Positions 21,601-32,300 of a stretch of 64,000 nucleotides of DNA are shown here, piece after piece; positions within the stretch are counted from its first letter, which is position 1, and the number at the start of each line of letters is the position of its first letter. The translations under genes were made by a program, and so were the position numbers. The stretch lies in assembly GCF_017916325.1 (NCBI RefSeq), contig NC_090157.1:651968-715967 (forward strand). The letters run 5' to 3'. The stretch comes from Leishmania martiniquensis (Eukaryota > Euglenozoa > Kinetoplastea > Trypanosomatida > Trypanosomatidae). The notes under the pieces were generated by a model. The model was not told the DNA's origin. It did no database searches and worked only from the letters and a program-made list of their open reading frames with translations.

Positions 21601-23302
21601 CGTAGCACATCATGACAAGCTGACGCTGCTGGCGCTTGATCGACATGTCTTCCGCCGCGCTAAACGGACTGCCGGCGCGACGCTGCCCAGTGCTCGCGCG
21701 TTTGCGATGGTGCCCACTGCGCCGACCCGCTACGTATGTACGCATCAAGTCACGCTGCCTCAGACAAAGGCGACGGGGTGCGAGACGCTCATCGCAATGG
21801 CTAGCTCACCGGATGGTGAGGAGGGAGACTTGGCTTTGTGTGTGATGGTGGCGGCTGACGCTGAGTTCTTCACGCGGCTCACAACTTTGCGTACGACAAC
21901 GCTGGCGACGCTGGAATCAATCGTTCTATATGACTGCGTTGCCCACTGGATGGCCCCCGTGCCGACTCCTGCGCGTACTGCTGGCCAGCAGCCCGCCGCG
22001 CCGCTGTTTCTCTTGTGCGCCTTGCACGCCTCCTCTGGCGATGTGCAGCTGCAGGTGGTGGCCGGCAACCCGCTGCGAATCGTCTCAAAAGTGACACTGG
22101 AGGATGTGCTGGCCCAGCCAGAGCCGAAAGGCAGGTGCGTCTCCATCGACGGGTCGGTGCAACTTGTGCTCTCGCGCGCGGGTGAGGGCGATGATATGGG
22201 GATGTCGGAGGTGCTCGTGACGGTCGCCGTCGACTTTGGGATTCACCTTTTTACGCTGCGAGGGCACACGCTCTACTTCCAGCACTGCGTGGTGGCCCCG
22301 GAGTGCGCCAGCTCCGTCGGACTGTGCTACCCGGTGGTGACTGTGTGCACACAGGGTGACACAACCGTTTACCTGCAGCTGTACCCGGTGCACGATACGA
22401 CTGAGTCCCTCGCGCCCTCCTACTCGACGGCGACGACGAGACCATTAAAGGATTATGGGAAGGTGTCGTGGAAGATGCGCGTAGAGGCGCGGGAGCCGTC
22501 GCTGGGCGCCTGTGTCATTGCACAGGCGTCTCTGTACGACCGGTGTGTACGGACGGACGTGGAGGGTGATGTGTCGGTAATATTTGCCTCCTTCGTGCCC
22601 TCCTCCCCCACAAAATCACGAGCGGCACTTCACGCCAACCACGAGGATGCCTACATCGGCTCCGCGGACGGGCCGCAATCCTTCCTCACCCACGCGGTGC
22701 GTCTTCCCTCCGTCCCGACGAAGGCGCGTGTTCTTCGCCGCGTTGAAGCGATTCACCGCCGCTTCCCCAGTCAGCTGCACTGCAACGCCCGCCACGTGAC
22801 GCTGCAGTCGCTTAGTCAGCGCCAAGACGGGTCGGCGCGTCTGCTGCTGCTGCCATGCCATGATGGGGGTCTCTACAGCGCGTACGAGCTGCCCTTCAGC
22901 ATTGCACATCCGTTGATGCGGCTGGAGCAGGCCATCACCGACGCCTACGCGCTAAACCTTTCCGCAGCTGTGCACCCGTCCTTTCCCGGGCGCCTGCAGC
23001 ACACCTACCACCTGCGTCCCTTTCACGTTGCTCACGCGCTGCAGCCGGTAGTGGGAGCGCCGCAAGCGTTGAAGCAGGCGTGCATCATGGTGGACGCCGT
23101 GAACGAGTATTTTGTGCTGCGTGAGGTAGTGCGCAATGGGTGGAGCAGTGGCGAAATGGCAACGAAGGAATCCGTTGGCGACGAGGCAGCGGCGCATCGC
23201 AAATTCATCGCCCTCGATGACGTTGTGCAGACGCTGCTGGCTGAGGAGTACAATGGCGCGTACACTGTGGATGACTGTGCGGAGGTGCTCAATCTGTCTT
23301 GA
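18677..23302 (+). CDS. Large beta-propeller-like protein (CPSF160/DDB1 type?)
   Basis: 1541 residues starting MLAVRKLVEPTAVSAVCVLR. Almost the whole length consists of short hydrophobic strands separated by polar loops, with recurrent patterns such as LLALANQCFVVWTRD, DVWVALSNGVVTKFSVPAL and LAVGTDTSVRVLRL, as in multi-propeller scaffolds. Neither tandem TPR helices nor a transmembrane segment is seen. Length and the helical C-terminus (PHVAHALQP-like stretch, then VNEYFVLREVV and FIALDDVVQTLLAEEY) would fit the CPSF160/DDB1/SF3b130 superfamily; in that family CPSF160 acts in mRNA 3'-end formation and DDB1 in ubiquitin ligases. I cannot show a diagnostic motif, so this is a fold-level guess. 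The ATG at 18677 is used because the upstream extension only uses a TTG. Confidence 0.4.
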   Translation: MLAVRKLVEPTAVSAVCVLRLASDAAVPAPWGNKAVALAASAESIHVFDLAPASAATSSPSSVSSSELDCGFSARGHVFNVGCGVSGLLALANQCFVVWTRDQECLLVRYQANLAVPPVKRAGVADACRVYKEDGRPTPLHHKEQHWYVVRRVRLWCPDTSELLAMPQMGVNEGMDTVFIRFSEKHVFLLCIKWAPSCAPGNKGCLSSDPLRTCRWHTGNYMRAYAGTGFHYPTQSCSVAIRRPRESRADHQARLERLWQSCSPFANIPDEDLIANHSVGELARHKETETQCATSKYATVSPSSLTDDFCGVSDVWLRREAHTSPSPLMPSPAQYCGSPLGGFANVRGTGSGTAVHHAPPTLFGSRIVALKDKYASSHKNAIALVAPRRSGRRGLEWLLLVMVSNDSYTAVYHLQRRHTPLLAHHLLLDGLVHDAAYPRQVLLCSHSGDVVNDVWVALSNGVVTKFSVPALRSRWSAGGEGARAGWPSISVTGLPPSFCCRRLLPADDLIGTHLHLKSPGRVGGDTSPYPCAGRYAIFSDGVQDAYVVDLVECRVVAAMAADGPMTDICDAPHGFVASFAKGVLRYLQPGAPLHVCGTATLAGVTDALHIARVRCWTTTDSDGVAPGVYLMISTRFTSHLFSVEEGGVRVTAADGWAYTADEPTLAFGAGTAMLAQCTATRWHVGRVVQTLPCVLSHAAIAELPTLGLACVGIVTAAKCDTAVRLAVGTDTSVRVLRLADLASGPWSCITATALDDAALQVVMGRWEGGVTLAQLQCAPQTSWRCVTTCTVHPTFTTGSPVQRLLPLPRAETHARWMATHTSGEVSILTVAPTVAGAAEAPTAAGAPTLHHAWAAAENGRGGNGVPVTATAAVPLLRAGGGDALNGFDGALLQPRDGAVLFFSVPLEEADTQTPPLMRRHREDDEADAAWSTRLENSVRAILEPLDAAQVRASSWREAVLLERCTVTGALAYDLLVAHHDKLTLLALDRHVFRRAKRTAGATLPSARAFAMVPTAPTRYVCTHQVTLPQTKATGCETLIAMASSPDGEEGDLALCVMVAADAEFFTRLTTLRTTTLATLESIVLYDCVAHWMAPVPTPARTAGQQPAAPLFLLCALHASSGDVQLQVVAGNPLRIVSKVTLEDVLAQPEPKGRCVSIDGSVQLVLSRAGEGDDMGMSEVLVTVAVDFGIHLFTLRGHTLYFQHCVVAPECASSVGLCYPVVTVCTQGDTTVYLQLYPVHDTTESLAPSYSTATTRPLKDYGKVSWKMRVEAREPSLGACVIAQASLYDRCVRTDVEGDVSVIFASFVPSSPTKSRAALHANHEDAYIGSADGPQSFLTHAVRLPSVPTKARVLRRVEAIHRRFPSQLHCNARHVTLQSLSQRQDGSARLLLLPCHDGGLYSAYELPFSIAHPLMRLEQAITDAYALNLSAAVHPSFPGRLQHTYHLRPFHVAHALQPVVGAPQALKQACIMVDAVNEYFVLREVVRNGWSSGEMATKESVGDEAAAHRKFIALDDVVQTLLAEEYNGAYTVDDCAEVLNLS

Positions 23303-25151
23303 TGCCTTTCTTCGTGCACTGCACGTGTGTGAGGGAAAGCCTGGCGGAGGAGCGTGGGGGACAGCTATCCACAACTGGTCTCTGCTGCGGCGAAGGGAGC
23401 CGCTCTCGTTTTCCCTTACCGCTGACCTCCTTCCTCCCTAGCCACCCCCTCCGCTCCATGTTCACGCCACACACCGCCTTTCACTTCTATCGGCCATCCG
23501 CCCGTCGAGTGTGTGCCTTTTATTTTTATTACATATATATTTATATATATTCGGCGGTTGACTTTGTTGTGGGTAACGAACAGACCTTTTCAAGGATGTC
23601 ACTCAGATTGTGTTTCATCTGTGCCCCATTTCTCTTCTCACCACCTTTGTTGTGGCCGTGAGATCCTCCACCCTAGCGTGGCAGGCGTCCTCGGGCGCTT
23701 TGGTTTATGGTGGGACGACTGCCGTCATATCCTTCGCACGCCATGCGCCACCGCTGCTGCAGTGCTGGGTGCGTCAGGATGGAGCTCATGGTGTGGCGCA
23801 CAGTAAGGCGTGTCTCCTCTCCAGCTTACCGCCAGTCCGACTCGCTGCGCACCAACTCCCTCTCTCTCTCTTCTCGCTCGCCAGCTCATCCCTTCGAACG
23901 GTGCCATCGCCCCTGCCCCAACCACCTACAGACACCCTGCACCACATCTTATGTGTGCCCTGTGCGTCTCCTCATCTGCCCGAAACTCAACCAATAGCGC
24001 TATCGATATCCCCTCGCTGCTTTCCTCCCTCCTCCACCTCCGCTGACGGCCAGAGCTGTCACAAGCCCACCTCCTCTTTCCCCAACTTCATCCTTTCTAC
24101 TGGCACACCATTGCAGACGCGCCTACGCACGCATGCACTCCGACCCGTTGTACACTGGCTGAAAGCCCCTCTTCCCCATTTTACCCCTTTCGTCGTGCCG
24201 AGTCCAGTGCCAAGCCGTTAGACTGAAGGCGGGCGTCCACCGCCTAATACCCTCACCGTGAGTGCTCCCCCTCTGTACGACTTCGCACATCTCGTGTTCA
24301 GGTAATGCCGTCTGGCTGCGTTCCGCATAAGCGATGCCGATGTAAAGCTCGCCGTCCCTCTCCCTCCAGTGTACCCGCTGTCCGCCGCCTTGTTGTCGGG
24401 ATTATTTTCAGCTTGCTTGACGTGCGGTGAGTGCCCGTGTCTCTGCTGCTTCCCCTCCCACTCGTCTTATCGGCGCTCGCACGCGAGTTTGCGCATTCAT
24501 CTCGCTCACCTTCAATCACCTCCAGCCCTCCACGACTGCCGCACGCGGAGGGGGGAAGCGACCTTGGCACGAATGCTTGCGCACGCGCATACGAAAGGTG
24601 GCGACGAACAAAAGGAACTGGGAACTGTACGCCGCCCCCATTGCACCGCCACGCGGCTTCGCTCTCTCCTCTTCCCTCGTCTTCATGTGTGTCTCTTCTG
24701 TGCCCCCCCCTTTCCTCACCTCTTTCCTCCCTCTCTCACATCCTCACCATCACTCATTCACTCGCTCACTCTGCGCTTGTTCAGTGCCGAAGAACCGCTT
24801 TCCTTCTGTGCTTGCCTGTCCCCTTTACCCCTCACAGCTTTCTCTGACCTCGACTGGAGCCTCTGCTCCATCCCCGGCTTCCATCCTCATTTCTCCGCCC
24901 CCAAGTGCTCACTCCGTTACCGCGGGTTATCACGCCGCCCCCCTCACCCACGCCATCACGATCATCGCCACTCACATCACCGCCAGCCTATCTTTGAAGT
25001 ACGCACACTCTCCGTTGTAGCGCCTTTTTCCTACTTGGCTTGTCTCTTCAACAGAGGACGAGTGTTTGCTTCGAAGAAACAAAGGGAGCGGTCATAGCCC
25101 TCACTCCCCATCCTCCCTCTCTCCATCGACATCGCATCACTACAGGTAATC

Positions 25152-25152
<1 letters not shown>

Positions 25153-25210
<58 letters not shown>
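25153..25210. repeat. (AC)29 microsatellite
   Basis: Twenty-nine uninterrupted AC units. Such tracts are common in Leishmania intergenic DNA and vary between strains. Confidence 0.95.
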
Positions 25211-25213
<3 letters not shown>

Positions 25214-26006
25214 CTAGAGCGAGCGAAGCGAGAGCCATCGCGTCGTCGCCTGTGCCCCCCTCTCCCTCTTCCGGTCATCCTTTTTCCCTTTTGTTGCTTT
25301 TATAAACTTTGTGGCGGTAATTTTTGTGCGCGCCTGTGTGCGTGGGTTTTGTGGAGATACACACGTCTCCATAAAAGCGATTGTACGCTGAGCCAGGCAC
25401 ACAAGTGCGGCACAAGACAGCAGTAGCAAGGAGCAGTAGGAGTGTACCTCTGCAACTCTTTCTCCCTCTCTCCCTTCCTGTCTGTCTCTGAAACGAGCCC
25501 GGATTGCCTCTCTCTCTCTGTCTGTCTCTGTGTGTGTAAGACGTAAATTTCGTGACCTTCTCTTGTGCGCTTCGCTCATTGCTTCCGTTTTTTTTTTCGT
25601 CTTCCGCTTCATCTCTCTCCTTCTGTGTGTCTCTGTCTGCCTGTCTGCCTCCGCCTGTATTGGCTGTGCGCGCGTGTCTGAATTGGTGCGCCCCTACCGA
25701 AGGGCTACGCAGCAGTGAGAGGTCCCCCCCTCCCTCCCCCGATATCATTACCAGTATCCGACTCCCTCCTTTATATATATTTATATATGTCTGTGTGTGT
25801 GTGTGTGTACGTGCGCAAAGACAAGAAAAAGAAGGAAAGAGGTGCATGCGTGCGTCTTGTGATCTCTGTCTTTACCGTTTGCGCTTCATCTTGCTGACGT
25901 TCTCGCCGTTCCTGTTGCTCAATTTGCAGCAGTGTGTCACCCCTGCTGTTGGCGTAGTATCCATTGTTGCTGTCGATTGAGTGATCGCGTGCGCACACGC
26001 ACAAAA

Positions 26007-26056
26007 CCCCTTCCCTCCCTCCCCTCCCTCCCCTCCCTCCTCTCCCTTCCCTCCCT
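26007..26056 (-). repeat. C-rich tract, G-quadruplex potential on minus strand
   Basis: Repeated CCCT/CCCCT units; the complementary strand has more than four runs of three or more G with short loops. It would fold in DNA on the non-coding strand, not in the sense RNA. Confidence 0.6.
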
Positions 26057-26853
26057 GTGTGTGTGTGTGTGTCTGAGGGGTGCGCGCCCTTATTTTTATT
26101 CCTTTCGCTTCCGTCCATTGGGTTGAGTGGGCTGACTGCACCATACGCCTCTCTCTCCTTCGCTTTACGTCTTGCCTCCTCTTTTTTGCCCATTTTTTTT
26201 TCGTAGGCGCTCTCTCACCTTTCCTCACCCCCTTCCCCACCGTCGTCGTTGTTCCTCTCTCCCCTTCTGCCTGTGCCTGTGTGAGGGCCGCCCTCTTCAC
26301 TCTGCCCCAAGTCGCGCCTTTTCCCTATTTTGACTTGTCTTTGATTTGTGATCGCGTTTCTGTTTCCGTCTCCCCTGTGTGGTGCCGTGCCGCCTGCCGA
26401 TTCTGTGTTGTGCGCCTCTTTTCGTCTTCTATTTTAGCGTGTGTGCGTGTACGCGCTCGGCAGCTTTTGTGCGCTTTGCCGTCTCTCTCCCCCTCTCCCT
26501 CTCTCTCGCCCTGTGCCTGCTCATCGCTGGCGCCCGCGCCGGTGCTCGCCACTCCATCTGACCTCCCCCCTTCCCTCTTCCCCCCTCCCTTTTCCTTCCC
26601 TTCAGTCGTACCCGCTTACACGCGTCGCTGTGCTCTCTCACGTGCACGACGTCTGTACACATCTTAAGTGTGCGCGCGTGTGTTTGTCAAGTAGCGTACG
26701 TTTTTCCGTCGTCTTTACTTTCGCTCGCCCAGAGCTCGCCAGCCTCTCTCTTCTGTTGTCCTCCTCTTGCGTCCGACTTGGGTCTTGTGCTCGTGCCTCT
26801 CTTCCCCCTCCCCCTCTCCTCCCCTTTCGCTTTCCCCTCTCGCACCGCGTGCG

Positions 26854-26883
26854 CTTTTCCTTCTTACTTGCCTCTACGCACAG
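26854..26883 (+). promoter_or_regulatory. Spliced-leader acceptor of the ApaH-like phosphatase
   Basis: Pyrimidine tract (CTTTTCCTTCTTACTTGCC) then AG at 26882-26883, 15 bases before the ATG at 26899. It excludes the 44 upstream in-frame codons, which are pyrimidine-tract sequence. Confidence 0.65.
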
Positions 26884-26898
26884 CTTGTGCCGCTCAGC

Positions 26899-29322
26899 AT
26901 GGAGAAGAACCGTAATCTTCTAAGCCAGCTGAGCGGGCTGCGTCTCAGCGACGGCTCCGTCGTCGGCAGCCGCCTGAACAGCGGCAACACTCCCCCCACG
27001 CTCTCTGCTTTGAGCTCCTGTGAATCCCCCAGTGCCACAAGCCCCTCGGTATTTCCTGTGGCTGCACTAGCAAGCCACGCAGCCGATCCACTGAACGGAG
27101 CTTTGGGTAAGCAGCAGCGCCGCGGCAACCGTGCGCCGCGCGCGGAGGCAAAGAAGGAGCTTGAGCCACAAACCTCGTCTGTCACCGATAAGATCAACCG
27201 ACTCCTCGCTCAAAATAAAGGCTCCTTGGCGAACAGCGCGACTGCGACGGGTGGGTCTCTTGGTAGCCGCCGCGATGACGGCGGTGCTAGCATTCTCTCG
27301 TCACTCGCCGCACAAATCGGTCACTCCCCATCTCCGTCGTCCAGCAACGGCGCTGCGAACTCGACACCCACCTCGGCCCCGACAACGGCAAGGACCGTGC
27401 CGATGCCGGCAGCGGCAGGCCCAACCGTCACCGTACCAAAGCCACGCTCCGTGGAGGCCGCTATAACAACGACTACCGCCTCCGTAATGATACCCGCTGC
27501 AGCCGAGTCGCTGGATCCGAAAGTGGCTGAGTTCTTCAACAAGGCTGCCGGTGCTTCCCGGCCGCCTCCACCGCTGGTAGGGCCGACTGCGGTGCTGAAG
27601 AGCGCCGTTGTTTTCGCGGACTCAACAAGCGGTAAGGCGCAGGCAGGTCGTAGGGAGCGAGCAACCGCAGCAGCAGCAGGAGCGACGTCGTTGTCTTCGT
27701 CCGTGTCGCCTGCAACTACCTCTGCTCCAAAAGCTTCGAGTAGCGCACGCTCTGCACTCCCGACGTCCTCCTCAAGCAAGCCGCAGAAGGAGTTAGCAGA
27801 CCCGGCCAACAAATTTCTGGTAGACGCCTTCGGTGCAATAGACAACCTCGATGCCACGAAGCCCATTATCCGCATGGCGCCGGAGATTCCACGGAATGGA
27901 CGGTACATCATTGTTGGTGACGTGCATGGCTGCGTGGATCAGCTGGAGCAGCTGGTGGAGAAGGTCAAGTATGTCCAAGGAAAGGATTGTCTTCTCATCA
28001 TTGGTGATTATGTGAACAAGGGGCCGGATTCAATCGGCGTGGTGCGCGCATGCCAGCGCCTTGGCGCCTATGGGGTGCTGGGCAACCATGACTACACCCT
28101 GCTGCGGTGCTGTGCACGCATGCGGCGTCGCCCCTTCACCCCTGACGACCTTCGCGACCCCGTAAAGCGGCTAGCCCAGAGGCTACCAAAGGACTGCGAG
28201 TACTACCTTCGTGGCCTTCCCCACATAGTGCGAATACCTCGCTACAACGTCCTCCTCGTGCACGCCGGACTCAATATGCAGCACCCCTTAGAGAGCCAAA
28301 GTGTCGATGAGGTGATGCACCTGCGCCGGTTGGAGCCGGTGCCAAACAAGCCCGGCATGTTCAAGGCAATCGCCAAGGGGACGGACGGGGAGCCTTGGGC
28401 GAAGCTGTGGAAGGGGCCGGAGATGGTCATATTTGGCCACGACGCCTACTCTGGCTTCCAGGCGCACGCGCACGCCTGCGGCATCGACACCGGCTGCGTC
28501 TACGGCGACCCGTTGACGTGTGTGGTTTACGGCGAGGACAGCCCCGCTGGCGAGTTTTTCTCAGTCCCGGGGCTGCCCAAGCTGGAGAATGAAATAAAGG
28601 GTCTGCCGCCGCCGAGCTCCGACATTTACGAGCAGGACGACGTGGACCTCGAGAAGCTCATTATTCGCCCCACCTCGCGTGCTACGCCAGCCATGATGAA
28701 CGGTATTGCCGATTCTCGTCCTGTGTTCCTGGAGGCGCCGCTGGGTTACACAGTGGGCGAGGAGGGGGGTGTCGCCGGTGCGTCCGCTGCCCCCAGCGCG
28801 AAGGTGTCGAGCTTGACGGCAACCGTCACCAGCACTAACATGCCGATGACGCCCACCTCTTCGTCTCCCTTTCGCCTCACCACTCCGACGTGCGCTGCCA
28901 ATGAGCGCTTCATCGAGACGACCACCGTCAACACGCGCGAGGTGCAGCGCGCGACGCTGCTGGCTCTGTCCGCCACGCGCGAGCTCTCCGCGATTGCGGT
29001 GCTGCTCGCGATGCCTCTATACGATCAGGAGATCGACGCGATGCTCGGGTCAGAGAGCGCCGACACAGTCTCGCAGGAGGCCTTCTGGGAGCCTTTCACT
29101 CGCCTCATTCTCGTTGCAGCTGCAGAGATGCCGAAGACCAACGCTGCGACACTCGCAGAGGTGGAGGCGACGCTGCAGCTCGCCTTCGACGTTTGTGAGG
29201 AAATGGAGGCGGTGGGGAGAAAGCTGCAGCCCGAGCTGCGGAAGTTTCTCGAGGCGGAGAGAGAGAGCCCTGCGTGGTCTAAGCGGATCGTGAAATGGGC
29301 GGAGACGCTGGTGCTGGCATGA
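26899..29322 (+). CDS. ALPH1: ApaH-like phosphatase (ALPH), putative mRNA decapping enzyme
   Basis: 807 residues. The PPP-fold catalytic core spans about residues 330-560 with metal-binding motifs GDVHGC (340-345), GDYVNKGPDS (from 369), GNHD (395-398), HAG (455-457) and GHD (His514). The change of the classic GDxVDRG to GDYVNKG and of GNHE to GNHD is the mark of ApaH-like phosphatases rather than PP1/PP2A. In Trypanosoma brucei the long member ALPH1 is the cytoplasmic decapping enzyme that replaces Dcp2, and it too has N- and C-terminal extensions. Here the N-terminal 320 residues are Ser/Ala/Thr/Pro-rich and probably disordered, and the C-terminal 150 residues form a helical domain (TREVQRATLLALSATRELSA onwards). 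The symbol rests on length and architecture; a shorter paralogue (ALPH2 type) is the alternative. Confidence 0.88.
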   Translation: MEKNRNLLSQLSGLRLSDGSVVGSRLNSGNTPPTLSALSSCESPSATSPSVFPVAALASHAADPLNGALGKQQRRGNRAPRAEAKKELEPQTSSVTDKINRLLAQNKGSLANSATATGGSLGSRRDDGGASILSSLAAQIGHSPSPSSSNGAANSTPTSAPTTARTVPMPAAAGPTVTVPKPRSVEAAITTTTASVMIPAAAESLDPKVAEFFNKAAGASRPPPPLVGPTAVLKSAVVFADSTSGKAQAGRRERATAAAAGATSLSSSVSPATTSAPKASSSARSALPTSSSSKPQKELADPANKFLVDAFGAIDNLDATKPIIRMAPEIPRNGRYIIVGDVHGCVDQLEQLVEKVKYVQGKDCLLIIGDYVNKGPDSIGVVRACQRLGAYGVLGNHDYTLLRCCARMRRRPFTPDDLRDPVKRLAQRLPKDCEYYLRGLPHIVRIPRYNVLLVHAGLNMQHPLESQSVDEVMHLRRLEPVPNKPGMFKAIAKGTDGEPWAKLWKGPEMVIFGHDAYSGFQAHAHACGIDTGCVYGDPLTCVVYGEDSPAGEFFSVPGLPKLENEIKGLPPPSSDIYEQDDVDLEKLIIRPTSRATPAMMNGIADSRPVFLEAPLGYTVGEEGGVAGASAAPSAKVSSLTATVTSTNMPMTPTSSSPFRLTTPTCAANERFIETTTVNTREVQRATLLALSATRELSAIAVLLAMPLYDQEIDAMLGSESADTVSQEAFWEPFTRLILVAAAEMPKTNAATLAEVEATLQLAFDVCEEMEAVGRKLQPELRKFLEAERESPAWSKRIVKWAETLVLA

Positions 29323-32300
29323 GGGAGTGTGCCCGCCCCGCTCCACCCGCGGAATGTCGGGCGTTTCCCGCGACATCTGTGTGCGTGGGGGGCCGCCTTT
29401 GTGCACACGTCCGCAGTGCGCTCCCGGCGCTCTGGTGGAGGGTGGTGGCTCCCGCTCTTCTCGAACGACCGCTGCGCTCTCAGCGTACACCTCCGGGGAG
29501 GAGCGCGGCGCCCTCCTTTTCTCTCTCGCGCGTCTGAGCTGTTGCGCAGCGCACACAGTGAGCGGGGCGGAAAGGAGGGCGATGCCGCTCGAGGAGAGCG
29601 GTGCCGTGGGGACGTTGGGGGCTGAGAGCTCATGGATAGAGATGTAGGAAGGGGAGAGGGCGGGGCATACAGCCTAAGTGTATGTGTACTCTTGCGGGGC
29701 GGCGTAGGCGCCTGCACGCCCTGCACGGCTGCTGCCGGCGGAAAAGATTCTTCCCCTTCTGTGTGCGCGTTTCTTCGTCTTCCCATCCCGTTTGGACGGG
29801 GGCCTCTTCGCTGCATTCTAATAGACATCGTTGCCTTTCCCTCCCTTCTCTTGAGGGTTTATGCCGACCTCAGAGCCCCTCTTACAGACAGCGTCTCCTC
29901 CCCCCTCCCCTCATCGATAGCACTTCCCTTTCCCTCCCTATTCTCCCAATTATTGCGGGAGCGTGAAGCAGTGCAGAGGCGCCACGACATCGTCGAGGCC
30001 CCCCTCCCCCTCCCTTCTTCTCATCTTTGTGCTTTCCTCAATAACGGAACGAAACGTGCTACTCCTCCCCTCCCGTCTCTCTCTCTCTCTCTGTGCGCGC
30101 AGACGTTTCCGACCACCGTCACCTTCGATGTCGCTGTCATCGCCGTTTTCCTCAGATGCCTCTTATTTTTCATTACTGCTGATAAGGACCGTCCCCTATT
30201 CTCTCTCGCGCTGATGCATCGACGCGCACACGTCTCGTCGGCCTGTTGCCGCATGGGGAAGAAAAGGGTGTGCGGCTGCCTGTGCTTCTTGAGCTTCTCT
30301 CCTATGCAGGGATGCGCTGCGCGGGGCGGAAGCAGGGGCCGCCAACGCTATTTGCTGAGTAGCACGAAGGGCATGATAGTTTGAGGGTTTGGGGACAAAA
30401 GGGAGGGAGGTGTGAGGCTAGCCAGGGGAAGAAGGAGACCGGCACAGACGCCCTCGTGGAGAGCACGGTGTGTGTGTGTCGTCGCACTCCCCTCGTCTCG
30501 ATTTCCCCTGACCTCTCCCATTTGCTCTTCTTTTCACAACTAAGCCTCGGTCTTTTTTTTCTTTGCGTGGCAGCCGATGTCTTCCCCCCTCCCCCCACTT
30601 CGCTTGCCACTCACGCACTTCCTCTCTCTCCCCCCTCCTGCCCCGCCGCGATGAGATTTACCCAGCCGACGGCGGTGCGGTCATTTTCGACCTCAAACGG
30701 TTTCGCCTGGCGAATATGCGGGGGTGGGGGGGTGGAGGTCGCTGCAGCAGTCTTGCCGAAACTGCTCATGCTGCCATGTGCACACAGGCGCGCACTTCAG
30801 GTACGTCAGCACCGTTCACACGCACCAGTGCTGCGCATGCGCGAGGGGGAACAGACCGGTGCGTCCAAGGGTGTGCGTATGTGTGTGGGAGGGGAGGGAA
30901 GGGGAGCACGGCAGGAGCAGAGTCAGATGGCCTTTTTGTAACAGCGGCGATGACGAGCAGAATGACAAGGAAACACATCTACGCATGTTTCGACGTCACA
31001 GACGCTCACGAGCAAACACACGCGCAGCGCTGCAGCATCTGTCCTCTCTCTCTCTCTCGTCTGAGCTTGTGTGTGTGCGCCTGCGAGCGTCTTCTTTGTC
31101 CTTCTATGTATGAGCCATCAGAGGGCAGTCGCCGCACGCTCTCTCGCCGTTGTGTGGGCCTATGTGACCAATGGTGGCTGCTTCCCCTCCCCCCTCCCTC
31201 TCTCTCTCCGTGTGTACCAGTGCCACTCTCTTGCCCCCTTCCTCCTTCCTCTATAAGTTTTCTCTTTTTTTCGTGTGGGTTTTGCATGTCTCTCTTCGCT
31301 CTGCTGTGCGCGTGTGAGTGATGTATTCCGTCGTCGCCTCATATTTTACTCTTCCTCTCTTTTGTGCCCTTCATCCCCTGCGTGTATGTGTGTGCGTGTG
31401 CGTGTGAGCTTCTCTTGCCTTCATCTATGCCCGGCACATTCCTCCCCCTTTCCCATTACTAAGCTTTTGTGCGCGCGTGTGCGTCAGTGCGCGTGCGCAT
31501 CTCCGCTGCGACGGGTCTGCACGCGCGCCCGTGAGGAATGAATTTCGGTGGCTCTAAACTACGGTGCGTTGCGGCCTGTGCCCTGTTCTTTCAGTGGGAG
31601 CGTGGATGCACCGCCTGCCTCCCTAGCAAGAGGTGGGTCCGCACACCTGTGCAAGAGGGCCGAGAAGGATGGAGAGGCGAGCAGCGCTTTGGGCGTGCAG
31701 GAGGTGCGCGTGTGCGTCTCGGCATGGGCGGAGTGCGTCCCGGCCCCACGGCTGACAGCAGACCGCACATCGCATGTGCGCCAGAGACTCGACTTCGCGT
31801 TGCTGTCATTCACTTCTCATTTTCACTTCCTCTTTCTCAGCTTCCTCCCTTCAGGCTGCCATGCGCACGCAAACTGGACGTGTTGGCTGGCAGCGCTCGC
31901 GAGATGGGCGGAAAGAGGGCACCGCGGTGGCGGCGAGGCCAACTAACTGGGGCGGGAGCATACTCCAAGTGCTACCTGCGGGCAGGAAAGGGGCGCTTCT
32001 CATGCGAGGGAGTGAGTGGCTTCTTGTTGCTCTTGCGCGATGCTGTACTTGCCGAGTGAGCCTAAAGGCCAATGCGCCGGTGGGGTCTAAGCCCTCTCTC
32101 ACCAACACACACACTTACACACACACACGCGTGCTTTGCGTCTCGGAGCGTTTCTATCAGGGCGCCCGTCCCCGCGACGCGCCGTGATCCTGACTGCCAA
32201 CGCAACAACAACAAAAAGGTGACCCCCTAAGCGAAGGCGAAAGACTGCGAAGGGTAGCGGAAAGGAGAGGAGGGAGAAGCGGCTCTGAGAGGGGGAAGAG

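Larger units (their letters stand above)
23303..26898 (+). other. Intergenic/UTR with microsatellites
   Basis: 3.6 kb without a gene. It carries AT-rich tracts (about 23528-23550, 25771-25788), a 58-base AC run (25153-25210), TG runs and a C-rich tract (26007-26056). The pyrimidine-rich 3' part is the leader region of the phosphatase gene. Confidence 0.6.

Noticed and set aside
31538..32059. 173-codon ATG-started frame
   Set aside because: Only about 60 percent GC-ending codons in the part counted, no domain, and an internal pyrimidine/AG signal; not enough to call.
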